64,000 nucleotides of DNA from Alterisphingorhabdus sp051668705 (GCF_051668705.1 NZ_CP196351.1:1364001-1428000); one strand, 5' to 3'; counted from the first letter of the stretch, positions 43,746-53,404 are shown. Numbers and translations are program-made. The notes: generated from the sequence alone by a model not told the origin.

Positions 43746-45398
43746 ATGGTTTCCCCAAAAGATGAATTGCTCTTCCTCGCACTGGGAGGTTCGGGCGAGA
43801 TTGGCATGAATGCCAACCTATATGGCTGTAATGGCCAATGGGTCATGGTCGATTTGGGGATGACCTTTTCGGGCAATGATTATCCCGGCGTTGATCTGGT
43901 TTTCCCTGACCTGGAATTTATCGAAGAACGGCAGGAAAGTCTTGCAGGCATAGTGCTGACCCATGGGCATGAGGACCATATCGGCGCTCTGCCATATTTT
44001 GCCGGTGATCTCGACGTTCCGCTATATGCCACGGCATTTACGGCGGGTTTGATACGCCGCAAACTTGATGAACATGGCCTGTTGGATAGTGTAACCATCA
44101 ACATCATTCCCGAACGTGATCGCTTCACTGTAGGTCCGTTCGACTTTCAATATATCCCCTTGGCGCATAGTATTGCTGAGGGCAATGCGATGCTAATCCA
44201 TACTCCGCATGGTACCATATTCCATACCGGAGATTGGAAGCTGGACGATGAGCCCCTTATTGGCAGTCCTGCGACACAATCAGAAATCACGAAAATTGGT
44301 GATGATGGCGTTCTTGCATTGGTGTGCGATTCAACCAATGCTTTCTCACCCAATGCCTCTGGTTCTGAAGGTGATGTCCGCCGCGAACTTACAAAGCTCG
44401 TTAAGAGCATTAGGGGCCGCGTAGTTATTACGACATTTGCATCCAATGTCGCTCGTATGGATACTTTGGGCAAAATTGCCAAAGAAACAGGGCGCACTGT
44501 CTGTTTAGCGGGGCGCTCCCTGCACCGTATTTTGGAAAATGCACAGGAAACCGGTTATCTAACCGACTTTCCTGATACCGTTGACTTTCGCGAAATTGAC
44601 CAGATGGATCGCCGTGACGTGATGGTGATTGCAACTGGAGGGCAGGGTGAGAGCAATGCCTCACTGGCGCGCATGGCAACAGACAGCCACCAGATCAAAT
44701 TATCATCGGGTGATACGGTTATCTTCTCTACCAAAGAGATACCGGGCAATGAAAAATCGATTGGCAAACTGATTAATGATCTGGTTGCAAAAGACGTGCG
44801 CATCATCACTGAAAAGCAGCTGCCCATCCATGTATCAGGACATCCTGGACAACCAGAATTGGCGGCTATGTATGATTGGGTCCGACCGGACATATTGGTG
44901 CCTGTTCACGGCGAATTGCGGCATATGCAGCAACAGGCGATCTTTGCCAAAGCCAAAGGTGTGCCCAAGACATTTGTCCAGACAAATGGTGATGTTGTTC
45001 GATTAGCGCCCAAAGGGCCGAAGAAAATCAGCAATGTCAGAACTGGCCGGTTAATTCTTGATGGTGATGTTATCTTACCAGCCGATGGTCGGACGATGAA
45101 TGAACGCCGGAAGATTGCTTATAACGGTACCATCAGTGTGGCTCTGGTACTTAATAGCAAAGGTAAGCCAGAAGGCAGTGTCGAATTTGGGCCGATGGGT
45201 CTGCCATTAGATGAAGATGAACAATTGTTTTTGGAAGAAGCAGAGCAGGCTGTTCGGGATGTCTTTACATCAAAATCTTCCAAAAAACTGGATGGCATAG
45301 AAGCCATTCGGGAAGCCGTGCGTCTGGCTGTTCGCCGCACTACCACGCGCTGGACGGGCAAAAAACCTGTCGTGTCCGTATTGTTGATTGAGAGTTAA
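43746..45398 (+). CDS. rnj: ribonuclease J
   Basis: Metallo-beta-lactamase/beta-CASP ribonuclease with 5'-3' exo- and endonuclease activity; mRNA turnover and rRNA maturation. 550 residues from the ATG at 43746, chosen because GAAGGA lies 6 bases upstream; a GTG at 43725 is weaker. Metal motif LTHGHEDHIGALPYF (residues 72-86), SIAEGNAMLIHTPHG, beta-CASP GTIFHTGDWKLD, and VPVHGELRHMQQQA. C-terminal domain present. Confidence 0.95.
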   Translation: MVSPKDELLFLALGGSGEIGMNANLYGCNGQWVMVDLGMTFSGNDYPGVDLVFPDLEFIEERQESLAGIVLTHGHEDHIGALPYFAGDLDVPLYATAFTAGLIRRKLDEHGLLDSVTINIIPERDRFTVGPFDFQYIPLAHSIAEGNAMLIHTPHGTIFHTGDWKLDDEPLIGSPATQSEITKIGDDGVLALVCDSTNAFSPNASGSEGDVRRELTKLVKSIRGRVVITTFASNVARMDTLGKIAKETGRTVCLAGRSLHRILENAQETGYLTDFPDTVDFREIDQMDRRDVMVIATGGQGESNASLARMATDSHQIKLSSGDTVIFSTKEIPGNEKSIGKLINDLVAKDVRIITEKQLPIHVSGHPGQPELAAMYDWVRPDILVPVHGELRHMQQQAIFAKAKGVPKTFVQTNGDVVRLAPKGPKKISNVRTGRLILDGDVILPADGRTMNERRKIAYNGTISVALVLNSKGKPEGSVEFGPMGLPLDEDEQLFLEEAEQAVRDVFTSKSSKKLDGIEAIREAVRLAVRRTTTRWTGKKPVVSVLLIES

Positions 45399-45410
45399 TA
45401 GGTAGGGACC

Positions 45411-45677
45411 ATGACATTTACCTCTGGCCTAGCCATTTATGTTTTATTCTGGGTTATTACAGCGTTCATCGTGCTGCCAATTGGCGTGAAAACACATAAT
45501 GAAATGGGTGTTGATATGGTTCCAGGTCAGGCTGATAGCGCGCCAGCCAACTTCCGACCGCTCAGGACCATATTGATAACTACGGGTCTTTCGGCTGTCC
45601 TATTTGGCTTATTCTATGCCAATTATGTCTATGGCTGGATAGGCGTTGATGATGTGAATATCTTCGGCGAGTTGTAA
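45411..45677 (+). CDS. DUF1467 family membrane protein
   Basis: 88 residues, two membrane helices (about 5-25 and 50-70). The loop IGVKTHNEMGVDMVPGQADSAP matches the DUF1467 family, often found near rnj and nuo genes. AGGGACC precedes the ATG. Function unknown. Confidence 0.85.
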   Translation: MTFTSGLAIYVLFWVITAFIVLPIGVKTHNEMGVDMVPGQADSAPANFRPLRTILITTGLSAVLFGLFYANYVYGWIGVDDVNIFGEL

Positions 45678-45692
45678 GGCACAAATCTAAGT

Positions 45693-47981
45693 TCAGCGAA
45701 AACGCTCAATTGCCTGTGCCAATGCAACATAGAGTTTGCCCATATCCGATGAGAGCAACGTAACGCTGATCGCCTCACCATTTCGCGTCGAGAGCAGGTC
45801 GCGCAAAATCGCCTCAAAATCGTGGATATAGCGATTGACCGTATCATGAAACTCAGGTTCATTTTCATAATGTTCGGCAATTTCACGCGTTTCACTGTTA
45901 TTCAATAGACGTACCGCACGGCGCGTAAAGACACCGCGGTCACCCTTCAAATAGGCCGCCCATGCAGTGTCAGTGACATCATTAGAAAGAACTTTTGCCA
46001 CATCAATTGATGTGGAATTCAGCGACTCAGTTAATAATGCCAGATTGCGAGACAATTCCTGATCATTGGGCTGCTGGGCAGAATCCCGCATATGCGCAAT
46101 GCGCTCTTCCAAATTAGCTGCGAGTTGGTCAACCTTATCCAATTGACTGGTAAGGCTGGCTGATGCCTGATGCGTAGCTCCAAGCGCATTGTTGACCGCC
46201 ATTTGAAGTTTGCCGATAACTTCATCACTTTTCTCGCGGATTGAGCTTTCTAATGCTTCACTGCTACGCTCTCCCATCTCGGTGGTTAGCTTGTGAACAA
46301 TATTATCAATATCCGTTTGAACCTTCGCCAAAAGATTGTCTGAAGAATTACCAATTTCGCGCAGCTTAGACAGTATTTTCGTGTCACCGGCCTTTTCAAT
46401 CTCTTCGATACTCTGCGCTAATATGGCCAATGCCTGTTCGGCTTCTTTGCATTGCTCTGCATTGCGATCAGAAAAGTCAGAAAATGCAGTACTATAGCGG
46501 TTAATATGCTGTTCCTGCTCGCACAGAATCAGAATATTTTCGTTGGTCAACTTGTCCAGATTTTCCATGGCCTCTTGCATATTCTGAATGTTCTCGGCCG
46601 CACTGCCTGTTTGTTGAACATTCTTATCAAGCATGGATACAATAGACTCAAATTTGTCAGCAATCACCTCTTCAATATTTTTGGCCAAATCAGTAAAGTC
46701 GCTTCGCATCTCACTGCTTTTTAGCTGTAACTGTTCGGCCATCGCATCAGATGCAGATAGCGACCCGCTAATATGGTCAAGTTCACTGCGCAAAGCTGAT
46801 AGGGCAAAAGACATTTGCGCTGTTTTGTCACTAGCCGTCTGCTCGCCATTTTCAAGATTAGCATGAATTTGCGTAATACGCGCTTCCAAATCTTCAATGC
46901 TTTGGTTCATGCGCGCAATCTGGCCATTTTGGCCCTCATCGATTTCGGCAGTCAATCCTCGAAACTGTTCAATCTGCGTGGCCAACTGCTGGCCCGTAGC
47001 CAACAGATTTTTTTCCAGTTCACTCGCAAAGTTACGGAAACTCTCCTCCGCAGAGTTTTGATTACTTCCAAGTAAATCAGCCGTTTTTTGGCTATTTTCG
47101 ATCAACATATCACTGGTTTTTTGACCCGTGCTTTCTATCTCATTGAGCTTTGTCTGGAGCGAGCCAACGGCAGTTTCGACCCGGTTCTCAAGATCTATGA
47201 TTTGCTGGTCACTGGCTTTGCCGAATTCATTTATCTTTTTAAAGCCAGTCAACATCCCCTGAATTTGACGCTGTGCCGCTAGCTCAGCAGATCCAATTTG
47301 ATTGACCATATTCTTGGATGTGCCAATTACTACGGGCATTTGCTCGCGTAATTTTGACATATTTTTTTCGGCAATGCCGCTCACTTTAGCGACGGTTTCC
47401 ATATTGTTCTTGCTGTCTCCAACTAATGCGGAGATGCGTTCGGCATGTTGGGTTAAGTCACTCACTGCAACCCGACCCAGAGACTCCAATTGGGTAGACT
47501 GATTGGCGATGAATTCGCGTGCAATGGCCAGCTCTCCATTCATGCGCTGCAAACGTGCTTCCAATTCACGGCCAGCATCATCGACGAGAATGGCTTGATC
47601 ATGAAAATAGGCTGCTTGTGCAGATCGTCTGCGCGAAACCAGCCAATAAACCGCTATGATTAGAATCACAGGCATGGCCCATGCCGATATCAGTGCAGGA
47701 ATGACCGCAAGATCAGTGGGTTGTGCGATAGTGTCAAGTTGGCTCCATATATAGAAACCCGTCCACGCTGCTATAAGCAAAAGGCAAAAAATAGCGGTTA
47801 TTTGAGTAAAAAGATCACTCTTCGCTACGGGGTATTCTTCTGCATAATATTCGTTATCATCCAGTGTGCCTTCTTCACCAGCATGATCCTCATCAGCCAA
47901 TTCAGATGATAGCTCTTGTCCACTCTCATCGCTATTAACAGCGCGGAGATGCTCGTCATTTCTATGCTCTGGATACGCCAT
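45693..47981 (-). CDS. large membrane-anchored coiled-coil protein (762 aa)
   Basis: Acidic N-terminal tail (1-55), two membrane helices (about 60-80 and 93-114) with a short loop, a basic boundary (SRRRSAQ), then about 500 residues of almost unbroken coiled coil rich in Glu, Gln, Asn, Ser and Leu, and a compact C-terminal domain (about 655-762: AAYLKGDRGVFTRRAVRLLN, RYIHDFEAILRDLL, SSDMGKLYVALAQAIERFR). The architecture resembles polar-landmark coiled-coil proteins such as Caulobacter TipN, but I cannot show homology. The C-terminal domain looks well conserved in composition and may be the functional head. Divergent from the Hpt-like gene cluster. Confidence 0.85.
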   Translation of the reverse strand: MAYPEHRNDEHLRAVNSDESGQELSSELADEDHAGEEGTLDDNEYYAEEYPVAKSDLFTQITAIFCLLLIAAWTGFYIWSQLDTIAQPTDLAVIPALISAWAMPVILIIAVYWLVSRRRSAQAAYFHDQAILVDDAGRELEARLQRMNGELAIAREFIANQSTQLESLGRVAVSDLTQHAERISALVGDSKNNMETVAKVSGIAEKNMSKLREQMPVVIGTSKNMVNQIGSAELAAQRQIQGMLTGFKKINEFGKASDQQIIDLENRVETAVGSLQTKLNEIESTGQKTSDMLIENSQKTADLLGSNQNSAEESFRNFASELEKNLLATGQQLATQIEQFRGLTAEIDEGQNGQIARMNQSIEDLEARITQIHANLENGEQTASDKTAQMSFALSALRSELDHISGSLSASDAMAEQLQLKSSEMRSDFTDLAKNIEEVIADKFESIVSMLDKNVQQTGSAAENIQNMQEAMENLDKLTNENILILCEQEQHINRYSTAFSDFSDRNAEQCKEAEQALAILAQSIEEIEKAGDTKILSKLREIGNSSDNLLAKVQTDIDNIVHKLTTEMGERSSEALESSIREKSDEVIGKLQMAVNNALGATHQASASLTSQLDKVDQLAANLEERIAHMRDSAQQPNDQELSRNLALLTESLNSTSIDVAKVLSNDVTDTAWAAYLKGDRGVFTRRAVRLLNNSETREIAEHYENEPEFHDTVNRYIHDFEAILRDLLSTRNGEAISVTLLSSDMGKLYVALAQAIERFR

Positions 47982-48077
47982 ATGATGTTCCGTTTAGGTC
48001 CGATATAGCTCAATCTTTACCATATTTTTCAACTATCGAAAGATTTAGTTAGTCAGTTTGCGGTATTGAGCGAAATC

Positions 48078-48377
48078 ATGGCCCATTACGAAAATGATTT
48101 TACGCATATGCTATCTTCCTCTCTTGGTGAGGATCCAGAGCTTGTTGCCCAATTACAAACAGCCTTTTTGGACGCTGTAGGCACGCAAATTGATCTTATG
48201 TCACGATCCAGATGTGATGGTAATTGGTATGTCAGCGCGGAGCGCTTGTGCGGAATAGCTGCCAGTTTTTCCGCTGAGGGATTGTTGGATTTGGGCCGCA
48301 AAGCAAGTGCAGGGGCCCCGGGTGATCCGGTCATTGTGCGTGAACTGCGCGAATGGCTGGCAGAATTTACGCGTTAA
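48078..48377 (+). CDS. Hpt-like protein without the phospho-histidine
   Basis: 99 residues from the ATG at 48078 (a TTG at 48066 would add four). All-helical and similar to histidine phosphotransfer domains: the segment SAERLCGIAASFSAEGLLDL (53-72) lines up with the Hpt pattern AH-x-LKG-x-A-x-x-x-G-x-x-x-L. The phospho-accepting His would fall at Glu55 and the usual Lys at Cys58, so it is probably inactive in phosphotransfer. First gene of a four-gene cluster ending in a histidine-kinase-like protein. Role unknown; it may act as a binding or sequestering module. Confidence 0.65.
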   Translation: MAHYENDFTHMLSSSLGEDPELVAQLQTAFLDAVGTQIDLMSRSRCDGNWYVSAERLCGIAASFSAEGLLDLGRKASAGAPGDPVIVRELREWLAEFTR

Positions 48378-48453
48378 GCCAATTTTCAGTTGAGCTGAGG
48401 ATATTGTCGCTTTTCTTTTAGGCGCATATGTCTAGACCGATATTGTCATAGGC

Positions 48454-49683
48454 ATGGAGCATAAAGTGCGGGTCGCAATCTTATCATTATGCAAACGGCA
48501 AAAGGACTTTCCTTTGCTGAGCGTAGGTCTGGCCAAAATCGGCAATGCCAGTCTGTTAAAATATCAGATCATGCTGGCGCGCAGAGCCGGAGCAGCAAAG
48601 ATATTGTGCCATATTGATTCCGTTCCTGGCGAATTGGCGCAACATGAGCGTTTTGCCAAAGAGCGCGGTTTGGAATGGGAAAATATCAGATATATCACTG
48701 AAATTTCATCACAAATAGATGAGGAAGATGATATTCTGGTCATCGCAGATGGCTATTATAGCGATGTCACTTTGTTTGATGATTTTATTGTTTCGCAAGA
48801 TGCCGATATCTTGACAGCAGATAGCGACGGCAGCTTTGCAGGTTTTGAACGGCTCGACATCAATACATTATGGGCTGGATTGCTGAAATTACGTGGCAGC
48901 GCAGTAGCTGACTTATCGCAATTCCCTGATGATTGGAGCTTAGAGTCCGTCCTATTACGGCAAGCCATTACAAGCAAAGCGGTAATGAAACTCGTTTCGG
49001 AAACGAATATCAGATATTCAGGCCTATGCGATGTCATGTCTCAACCGGTCGATTTGGCAAAGTCGCTGAGTGCAGTTTCTGTGACAGATAAAAAGTGGCA
49101 ACCATTTCAATTTCTATCAACCTGGCTGGCCCGTAAGGCGGCTCCGAGACTATGGTCAAAACAGCTTCCAGCATTCCTTGTCACTGCTGTTACGGCATTT
49201 TTCTTGCTGATTGCCATTGGATTGGCTTGGTTCGACCAATCAGTGGCTGCGATGATATCAATCATTATTGGCTATGGTATTTTCAATATTTGGAAAATCA
49301 CGCATCACCCGATCAAACCTGCAAAAAAATACAAATGGCTTATGCCGATAATATTGAGCGTAAGCACTTTGGTCGCTGGCATAATTTGCGCCAATTTTCT
49401 GCAATTGCTAACGGCACAATTGTTCACCATTGGTATATTGAGCATGATTGCAATATTTGCGGCAGCGCAATGGGCTTTCTTACAAATACTGGCTACTCGA
49501 ACGCGATTTCATCATAAATGGCAGTCGGCCTTTTTTGATCCTTTGCTGCAAACGATATTTCTATCGGTTTCTGCTGCCTTGCTCGTCTACCCACATGGTC
49601 TTTTTCTCTTATTAACAGCGCAATTGATTATGTTTGCGGTTTACCAACCACATTCGGATAACGTCACCTTAACCAAAGGCTGA
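48454..49683 (+). CDS. nucleotidyltransferase-like membrane protein of unknown function
   Basis: 409 residues. The N-terminal half resembles MobA/GlmU-like nucleotidyltransferases (VRVAILSLCKRQ, KIGNASLLKYQIMLARRAGA, DDILVIADGYYSD, ILTADSDGSFAGFERL) but lacks the GxGxR nucleotide loop. The C-terminal half has about six membrane helices from residue 235 on, ending with LLLTAQLIMFAVY. Such fusions occur with CDP-alcohol phosphotransferases, but no D-x-x-D-G-x-x-A-R motif is visible. So it may be a degenerate, regulatory or novel member. Second gene of the cluster. Confidence 0.6.
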   Translation: MEHKVRVAILSLCKRQKDFPLLSVGLAKIGNASLLKYQIMLARRAGAAKILCHIDSVPGELAQHERFAKERGLEWENIRYITEISSQIDEEDDILVIADGYYSDVTLFDDFIVSQDADILTADSDGSFAGFERLDINTLWAGLLKLRGSAVADLSQFPDDWSLESVLLRQAITSKAVMKLVSETNIRYSGLCDVMSQPVDLAKSLSAVSVTDKKWQPFQFLSTWLARKAAPRLWSKQLPAFLVTAVTAFFLLIAIGLAWFDQSVAAMISIIIGYGIFNIWKITHHPIKPAKKYKWLMPIILSVSTLVAGIICANFLQLLTAQLFTIGILSMIAIFAAAQWAFLQILATRTRFHHKWQSAFFDPLLQTIFLSVSAALLVYPHGLFLLLTAQLIMFAVYQPHSDNVTLTKG

Positions 49684-49695
49684 TATAGCAATCTG

Positions 49696-50682
49696 ATGGA
49701 TAGCGACCATCTCAACAATAGGCCTTTGCGCGCGCAGAATGACTCCGTGCAGATTCTGACAGATTTGCAATCTGTTGGAACCGATGTGTATCATCGCCTA
49801 TTTTCTGCAGATGCCTTTAATTTGTCGGACCAATCACGTTCTGTAATTTTGTCATTGATGGACTCCCTGCTTACTCAGATTGATGAACAATTGGGCATTG
49901 ACCCGGAAATGAGCAGCAAGGATCTAACACAGACACTGGCAACATTATTTGCAGAACAGGGATTGGTGCTGTTCCTTCTAAGCCGTTTCAGTGAATGGAA
50001 TTTGTTAGCAAAAACCAATCATTTTGAAGGTCCATCACATATTCACCCTATATTGGCGAAGCATTTGCGAGAGGGGGGCAGTGGCAAAGAACTGGCTGCG
50101 AAAACTATTTCTGCCAATGCCCGTTTTGCGTATAATATGGAGCAATTTGATCTTTCGCTGGATGAGTTGCCAGCTGAGCTGTTGCACGACCTTGTACATT
50201 CTGTGCTGCGCGAAAAGGCAAAAGAACCTTCCGAGCACATATTGTCTTCATTTACGGCAGATGAGGCAAAGAACAGGTTGGTATTAAACGCAAAATGCAT
50301 AGAAAAATTTGCATCATCGCAATTGGGATATCAGCAATGGCGCGATTATGGGCCGATCTTGTTTGCACTATATGTGTCCAATCATTTGCATATCGCATAT
50401 GATAATCTGATTTTGGCGACAGCATTGCAGTCACCATGGATATTCATGCTCAGCTTACGTGCGTGCGGTATGAGCCCTGAAGATATTGTGCTGATATTGG
50501 CTGAAATGCCGAAAGGGAATACGTGGCTTAGCGCTGATAGTTTTGCTAATGATCTCAAGGCCTTGAGCTTGCATTATGACGAGGAACGCGCCCACGATAC
50601 ACTTTCCAAATGGAATGCAGAGCAGCTTAAGAATAATATTCCTTATTGTGGGTTTTGGCCTTGGTTTGGGACCAAAAGCTGA
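49696..50682 (+). CDS. helical cytoplasmic protein of unknown function (328 aa)
   Basis: 328 residues, no signal peptide or membrane helix, predicted mainly alpha-helical with many Leu, Ala and Ser; two halves of similar character. Ends WNAEQLKNNIPYCGFWPWFG. Third gene of the cluster, 12 bases after the previous one and overlapping the kinase-like gene (TGATG). I do not recognise a family; it resembles helical-repeat scaffold proteins only in general composition. Confidence 0.75.
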   Translation: MDSDHLNNRPLRAQNDSVQILTDLQSVGTDVYHRLFSADAFNLSDQSRSVILSLMDSLLTQIDEQLGIDPEMSSKDLTQTLATLFAEQGLVLFLLSRFSEWNLLAKTNHFEGPSHIHPILAKHLREGGSGKELAAKTISANARFAYNMEQFDLSLDELPAELLHDLVHSVLREKAKEPSEHILSSFTADEAKNRLVLNAKCIEKFASSQLGYQQWRDYGPILFALYVSNHLHIAYDNLILATALQSPWIFMLSLRACGMSPEDIVLILAEMPKGNTWLSADSFANDLKALSLHYDEERAHDTLSKWNAEQLKNNIPYCGFWPWFGTKS

Positions 50683-52055
50683 TGTCAGCGCCGCATCATA
50701 ATGGCGACAGCCAACTCAAACTTGATCGTGCATATGTTGTCGTTCAGGCGGACTCTCGCTTTGCCCGCTATCAAGAGCAATTAGGCGGCGTCCCAAATAC
50801 AGTCTGCAAGATAGCCGAACTGGTTGACCTGACGAAACTGGCCGGCAAATTGGATATGCGCATCCATCGCGGAATACGCTTTCGTGTGGATGAGACGAAT
50901 ATAAAATGCTGGGCAGACATACTCCCTGAAAAAGATGGTTTTGCTATCACACTCACCGACATCGAAGAAACGTTCGACAGCGATGTAGATAGCAAGTTTG
51001 CGGCGATAAAGGTTGTGGACAGTGATGGCTGGCTGCATATCGACCATAGCAATGTTATCTTGGGTGGGGAGCTTCCGAAAGATATTGCTGACAAAGGCAG
51101 TATAGAAGATTTTGTTGGCGCGATTTGGCCCGCATTATTGCGCCCAATTGATGATACTGATTTTGCTGAGAAGATCGCACGGGGCAGTATTCCGGTTTGG
51201 CAAGTGATTGATAATGAAACTATTTGCTTCTGGCCATTTTCAAAAACGCAGTGGAGTGTGAAAATCATTCCCTCTGATGATCAACGCCTTTTAACATGGC
51301 ATTTCTCACAATTGCAAAAACCGGATACCGATACTCGGAATGATATTGAGGCATTGGCATTGCCTATTGTCGACACTCCACATAAGCGCCTTTTCATTCA
51401 CAGCGTTGCACCTGCATTACGCGCACCTGTCGTTCGTATCATGGCCAATGCACGGACTATAAGCGAAGAAAAAAACGGGCCGCTGCGTAATCAATATGCC
51501 GGTTATGCCGAAGATATTGCACAAGCGGCGGAGCATTTGCTGGCGCTGATCGATGACGCTTCTGATCTGGAAGCGGTTGATGGCGATGACTTCGATTATG
51601 TATCTGAAGATGTAGACCTGTGCGATGTTGCCAAACGCGCTGCCGGTCTGCTCCGCGTAAAGGCGCAAAGTCGGGCTATATCGATTACAACACCTTCGCC
51701 GGATGATCACATAGTCTGCCGAGCAGAATTTCGGAGAACCTTGCAAATTGTGCTGAATTTGCTGAGCAATGCTATTCGTTATGGTCCCGAAAATGCGGAA
51801 ATATCAATCCATGTTGAACAGGTAAATGGCATGGCTCGCCTTATCGTATCTGACATGGGCAAGGGCATAAGCCGCGAAGAGCAGGCCGTTATTTTTGATA
51901 AGTTTGAGCGCTTGGGACGCAGCGGCGATGGCGGCAGCGGCTTGGGCCTTTACATTTCGCGGCGGTTGGCGCGCGCCATGGGCGGTGACATTTTGATTGA
52001 AAGCGCGCCAGAAAAAGGCGCGCGTTTCACTTTGGAATTACCGATGAAAGAATGA
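50682..52055 (+). CDS. histidine-kinase-like protein without the phospho-histidine
   Basis: 457 residues from the ATG at 50682, sharing bases with the previous stop. N-terminal part (1-230) has two or three alpha/beta sensor-like stretches and no membrane helix. A DHp-like helix pair follows at 236-296; the H-box position reads VAPALRAPVVRI, so Pro244 replaces the phosphorylated His of the H-E-L-R-x-P motif. The ATPase domain is complete: N box LNLLSNAIRYG (Asn363), G1 DMGKGI (391-396), F box IFDKFERLG, G2 GGSGLGLYIS. It may bind ATP and signal allosterically, or donate nothing. The cluster contains an Hpt-like partner with the same kind of loss. Confidence 0.85.
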   Translation: MSAPHHNGDSQLKLDRAYVVVQADSRFARYQEQLGGVPNTVCKIAELVDLTKLAGKLDMRIHRGIRFRVDETNIKCWADILPEKDGFAITLTDIEETFDSDVDSKFAAIKVVDSDGWLHIDHSNVILGGELPKDIADKGSIEDFVGAIWPALLRPIDDTDFAEKIARGSIPVWQVIDNETICFWPFSKTQWSVKIIPSDDQRLLTWHFSQLQKPDTDTRNDIEALALPIVDTPHKRLFIHSVAPALRAPVVRIMANARTISEEKNGPLRNQYAGYAEDIAQAAEHLLALIDDASDLEAVDGDDFDYVSEDVDLCDVAKRAAGLLRVKAQSRAISITTPSPDDHIVCRAEFRRTLQIVLNLLSNAIRYGPENAEISIHVEQVNGMARLIVSDMGKGISREEQAVIFDKFERLGRSGDGGSGLGLYISRRLARAMGGDILIESAPEKGARFTLELPMKE

Positions 52056-52078
52056 GCAACCAACATGGCTGCTCATTC
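52050..52078. terminator. bidirectional terminator candidate
   Basis: Perfect 9-base stem GAATGAGCA/TGCTCATTC with an 11-base loop, between the convergent kinase-like gene and gltA; the first arm overlaps the kinase stop. CTAAAAAT follows on the plus strand and TTTCAT on the minus strand, so T-runs are short on both sides. Confidence 0.5.
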
Positions 52079-52084
52079 TAAAAA

Positions 52085-53371
52085 TCAGCGTTTATCAAGC
52101 GGAACATAATCGCGTTGTACCGGGCCAGTGTAAAGCTGGCGTGGGCGACCGATTTTCTGACCTGGATCAGAGATCATCTCATTCCACTGAGCAACCCAAC
52201 CAACAGTCCGCGCCAAGGCAAAGAGCACTGTGAACATTGTTGTCGGGAAACCAATCGCGGAAAGAATGACACCGGAATAGAAATCGACGTTCGGGAACAG
52301 TTTCTTCTCACGGAAATAGTCGTCATTCAACGCCATTTCCTCAAGCCGCATGGCCGTTTCAAAGACCGGATCGGTTGTTTTCAATGCGTCAAATACTTCG
52401 CGCACTGTTTCTTGCATAACAGTGGCCCGCGGGTCATAATTTTTATAAACACGGTGACCAAAGCCCATCAGACGGAATGGATCATTCTTGTCCTTGGCGC
52501 GCTCAATATAATGCGGAATGCGGTCTGGAGTGCCAATTTCACGCAGCATATTCAATGCCGCTTCATTAGCGCCGCCATGGGCCGGACCCCAAAGACAAGC
52601 GATACCGGCCGCAATACATGCAAACGGATTAGCACCTGAAGAGCCAGCCAAGCGCACTGTCGATGTCGATGCATTTTGCTCATGATCGGCGTGCAGGATG
52701 AAAATGCGATCCATTGCCTTTTCAATCGCTGGATGAACTTCATATTCTTCTGCTGGAACACCAAAGGTCATCCGCAGGAAATTGCCTGTGTAAGACAGGT
52801 TATTGTCAGGATAGAGAAATGGCTGACCGATGGAATATTTATAGGCCGCAGCAGCGATTGTGGGCATTTTAGCGATCAAGCGGTGGCTCGATATCTTGCG
52901 ATGCTCCGGATCAGCAATGTCGGTTGAATCATGATAAAATGCCGACAGAGCACCAACAACACCGCACATAATCGCCATAGGGTGTGCATCGCGGCGGAAA
53001 CCGGTGAAAAATTTCATCAGCTGCTCATGCAGCATTGTGTGACGAGAAATAGTATAGCTGAAATTATCAAGCTCAGCAGAATTAGGCAGCTCACCGTTCA
53101 GCAACAGATAGGATACTTCCATGAAGTTGCTATGCTCAGCCAATTGTCCAATCGGGTAACCACGGTGCAACAATACACCTTCGCCGCCATCAATATAAGT
53201 AAGCCCAGATTCACAGCTAGCGGTAGAGGTGAAACCGGGATCATATGTGAAAGCACCGGTTTGTGCGTAAAGCTTGCGGATATCCATTACATCCGGGCCA
53301 ACAGAACCACGCAGAACGGGCAAATCCACAGCATTTCCTGCCAGATCTAGCTTTGCATTCTCGTTGCTCAT
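52085..53371 (-). CDS. gltA: citrate synthase
   Basis: First step of the TCA cycle, type II (NADH-sensitive-type length). 428 residues. Motifs: GVLLHRGYPIGQLAEHSNF, ILHADHEQNASTSTVRLAGS, GPAHGGANEAAL (catalytic His), and MGFGHRVYKNYDPRA (second catalytic His; the catalytic Asp is further on). Strong ribosome site AAGGAG before the ATG. Follows gltX by 33 bases. Confidence 0.97.
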   Translation of the reverse strand: MSNENAKLDLAGNAVDLPVLRGSVGPDVMDIRKLYAQTGAFTYDPGFTSTASCESGLTYIDGGEGVLLHRGYPIGQLAEHSNFMEVSYLLLNGELPNSAELDNFSYTISRHTMLHEQLMKFFTGFRRDAHPMAIMCGVVGALSAFYHDSTDIADPEHRKISSHRLIAKMPTIAAAAYKYSIGQPFLYPDNNLSYTGNFLRMTFGVPAEEYEVHPAIEKAMDRIFILHADHEQNASTSTVRLAGSSGANPFACIAAGIACLWGPAHGGANEAALNMLREIGTPDRIPHYIERAKDKNDPFRLMGFGHRVYKNYDPRATVMQETVREVFDALKTTDPVFETAMRLEEMALNDDYFREKKLFPNVDFYSGVILSAIGFPTTMFTVLFALARTVGWVAQWNEMISDPGQKIGRPRQLYTGPVQRDYVPLDKR

Positions 53372-53404
53372 TTTATTCTCCTTCTGCGCAATCCTCTATA
53401 TGGA

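Noticed and set aside
52115..52639. 174-codon forward frame
   Set aside because: Antisense to gltA; composition is that of a reversed coding strand.
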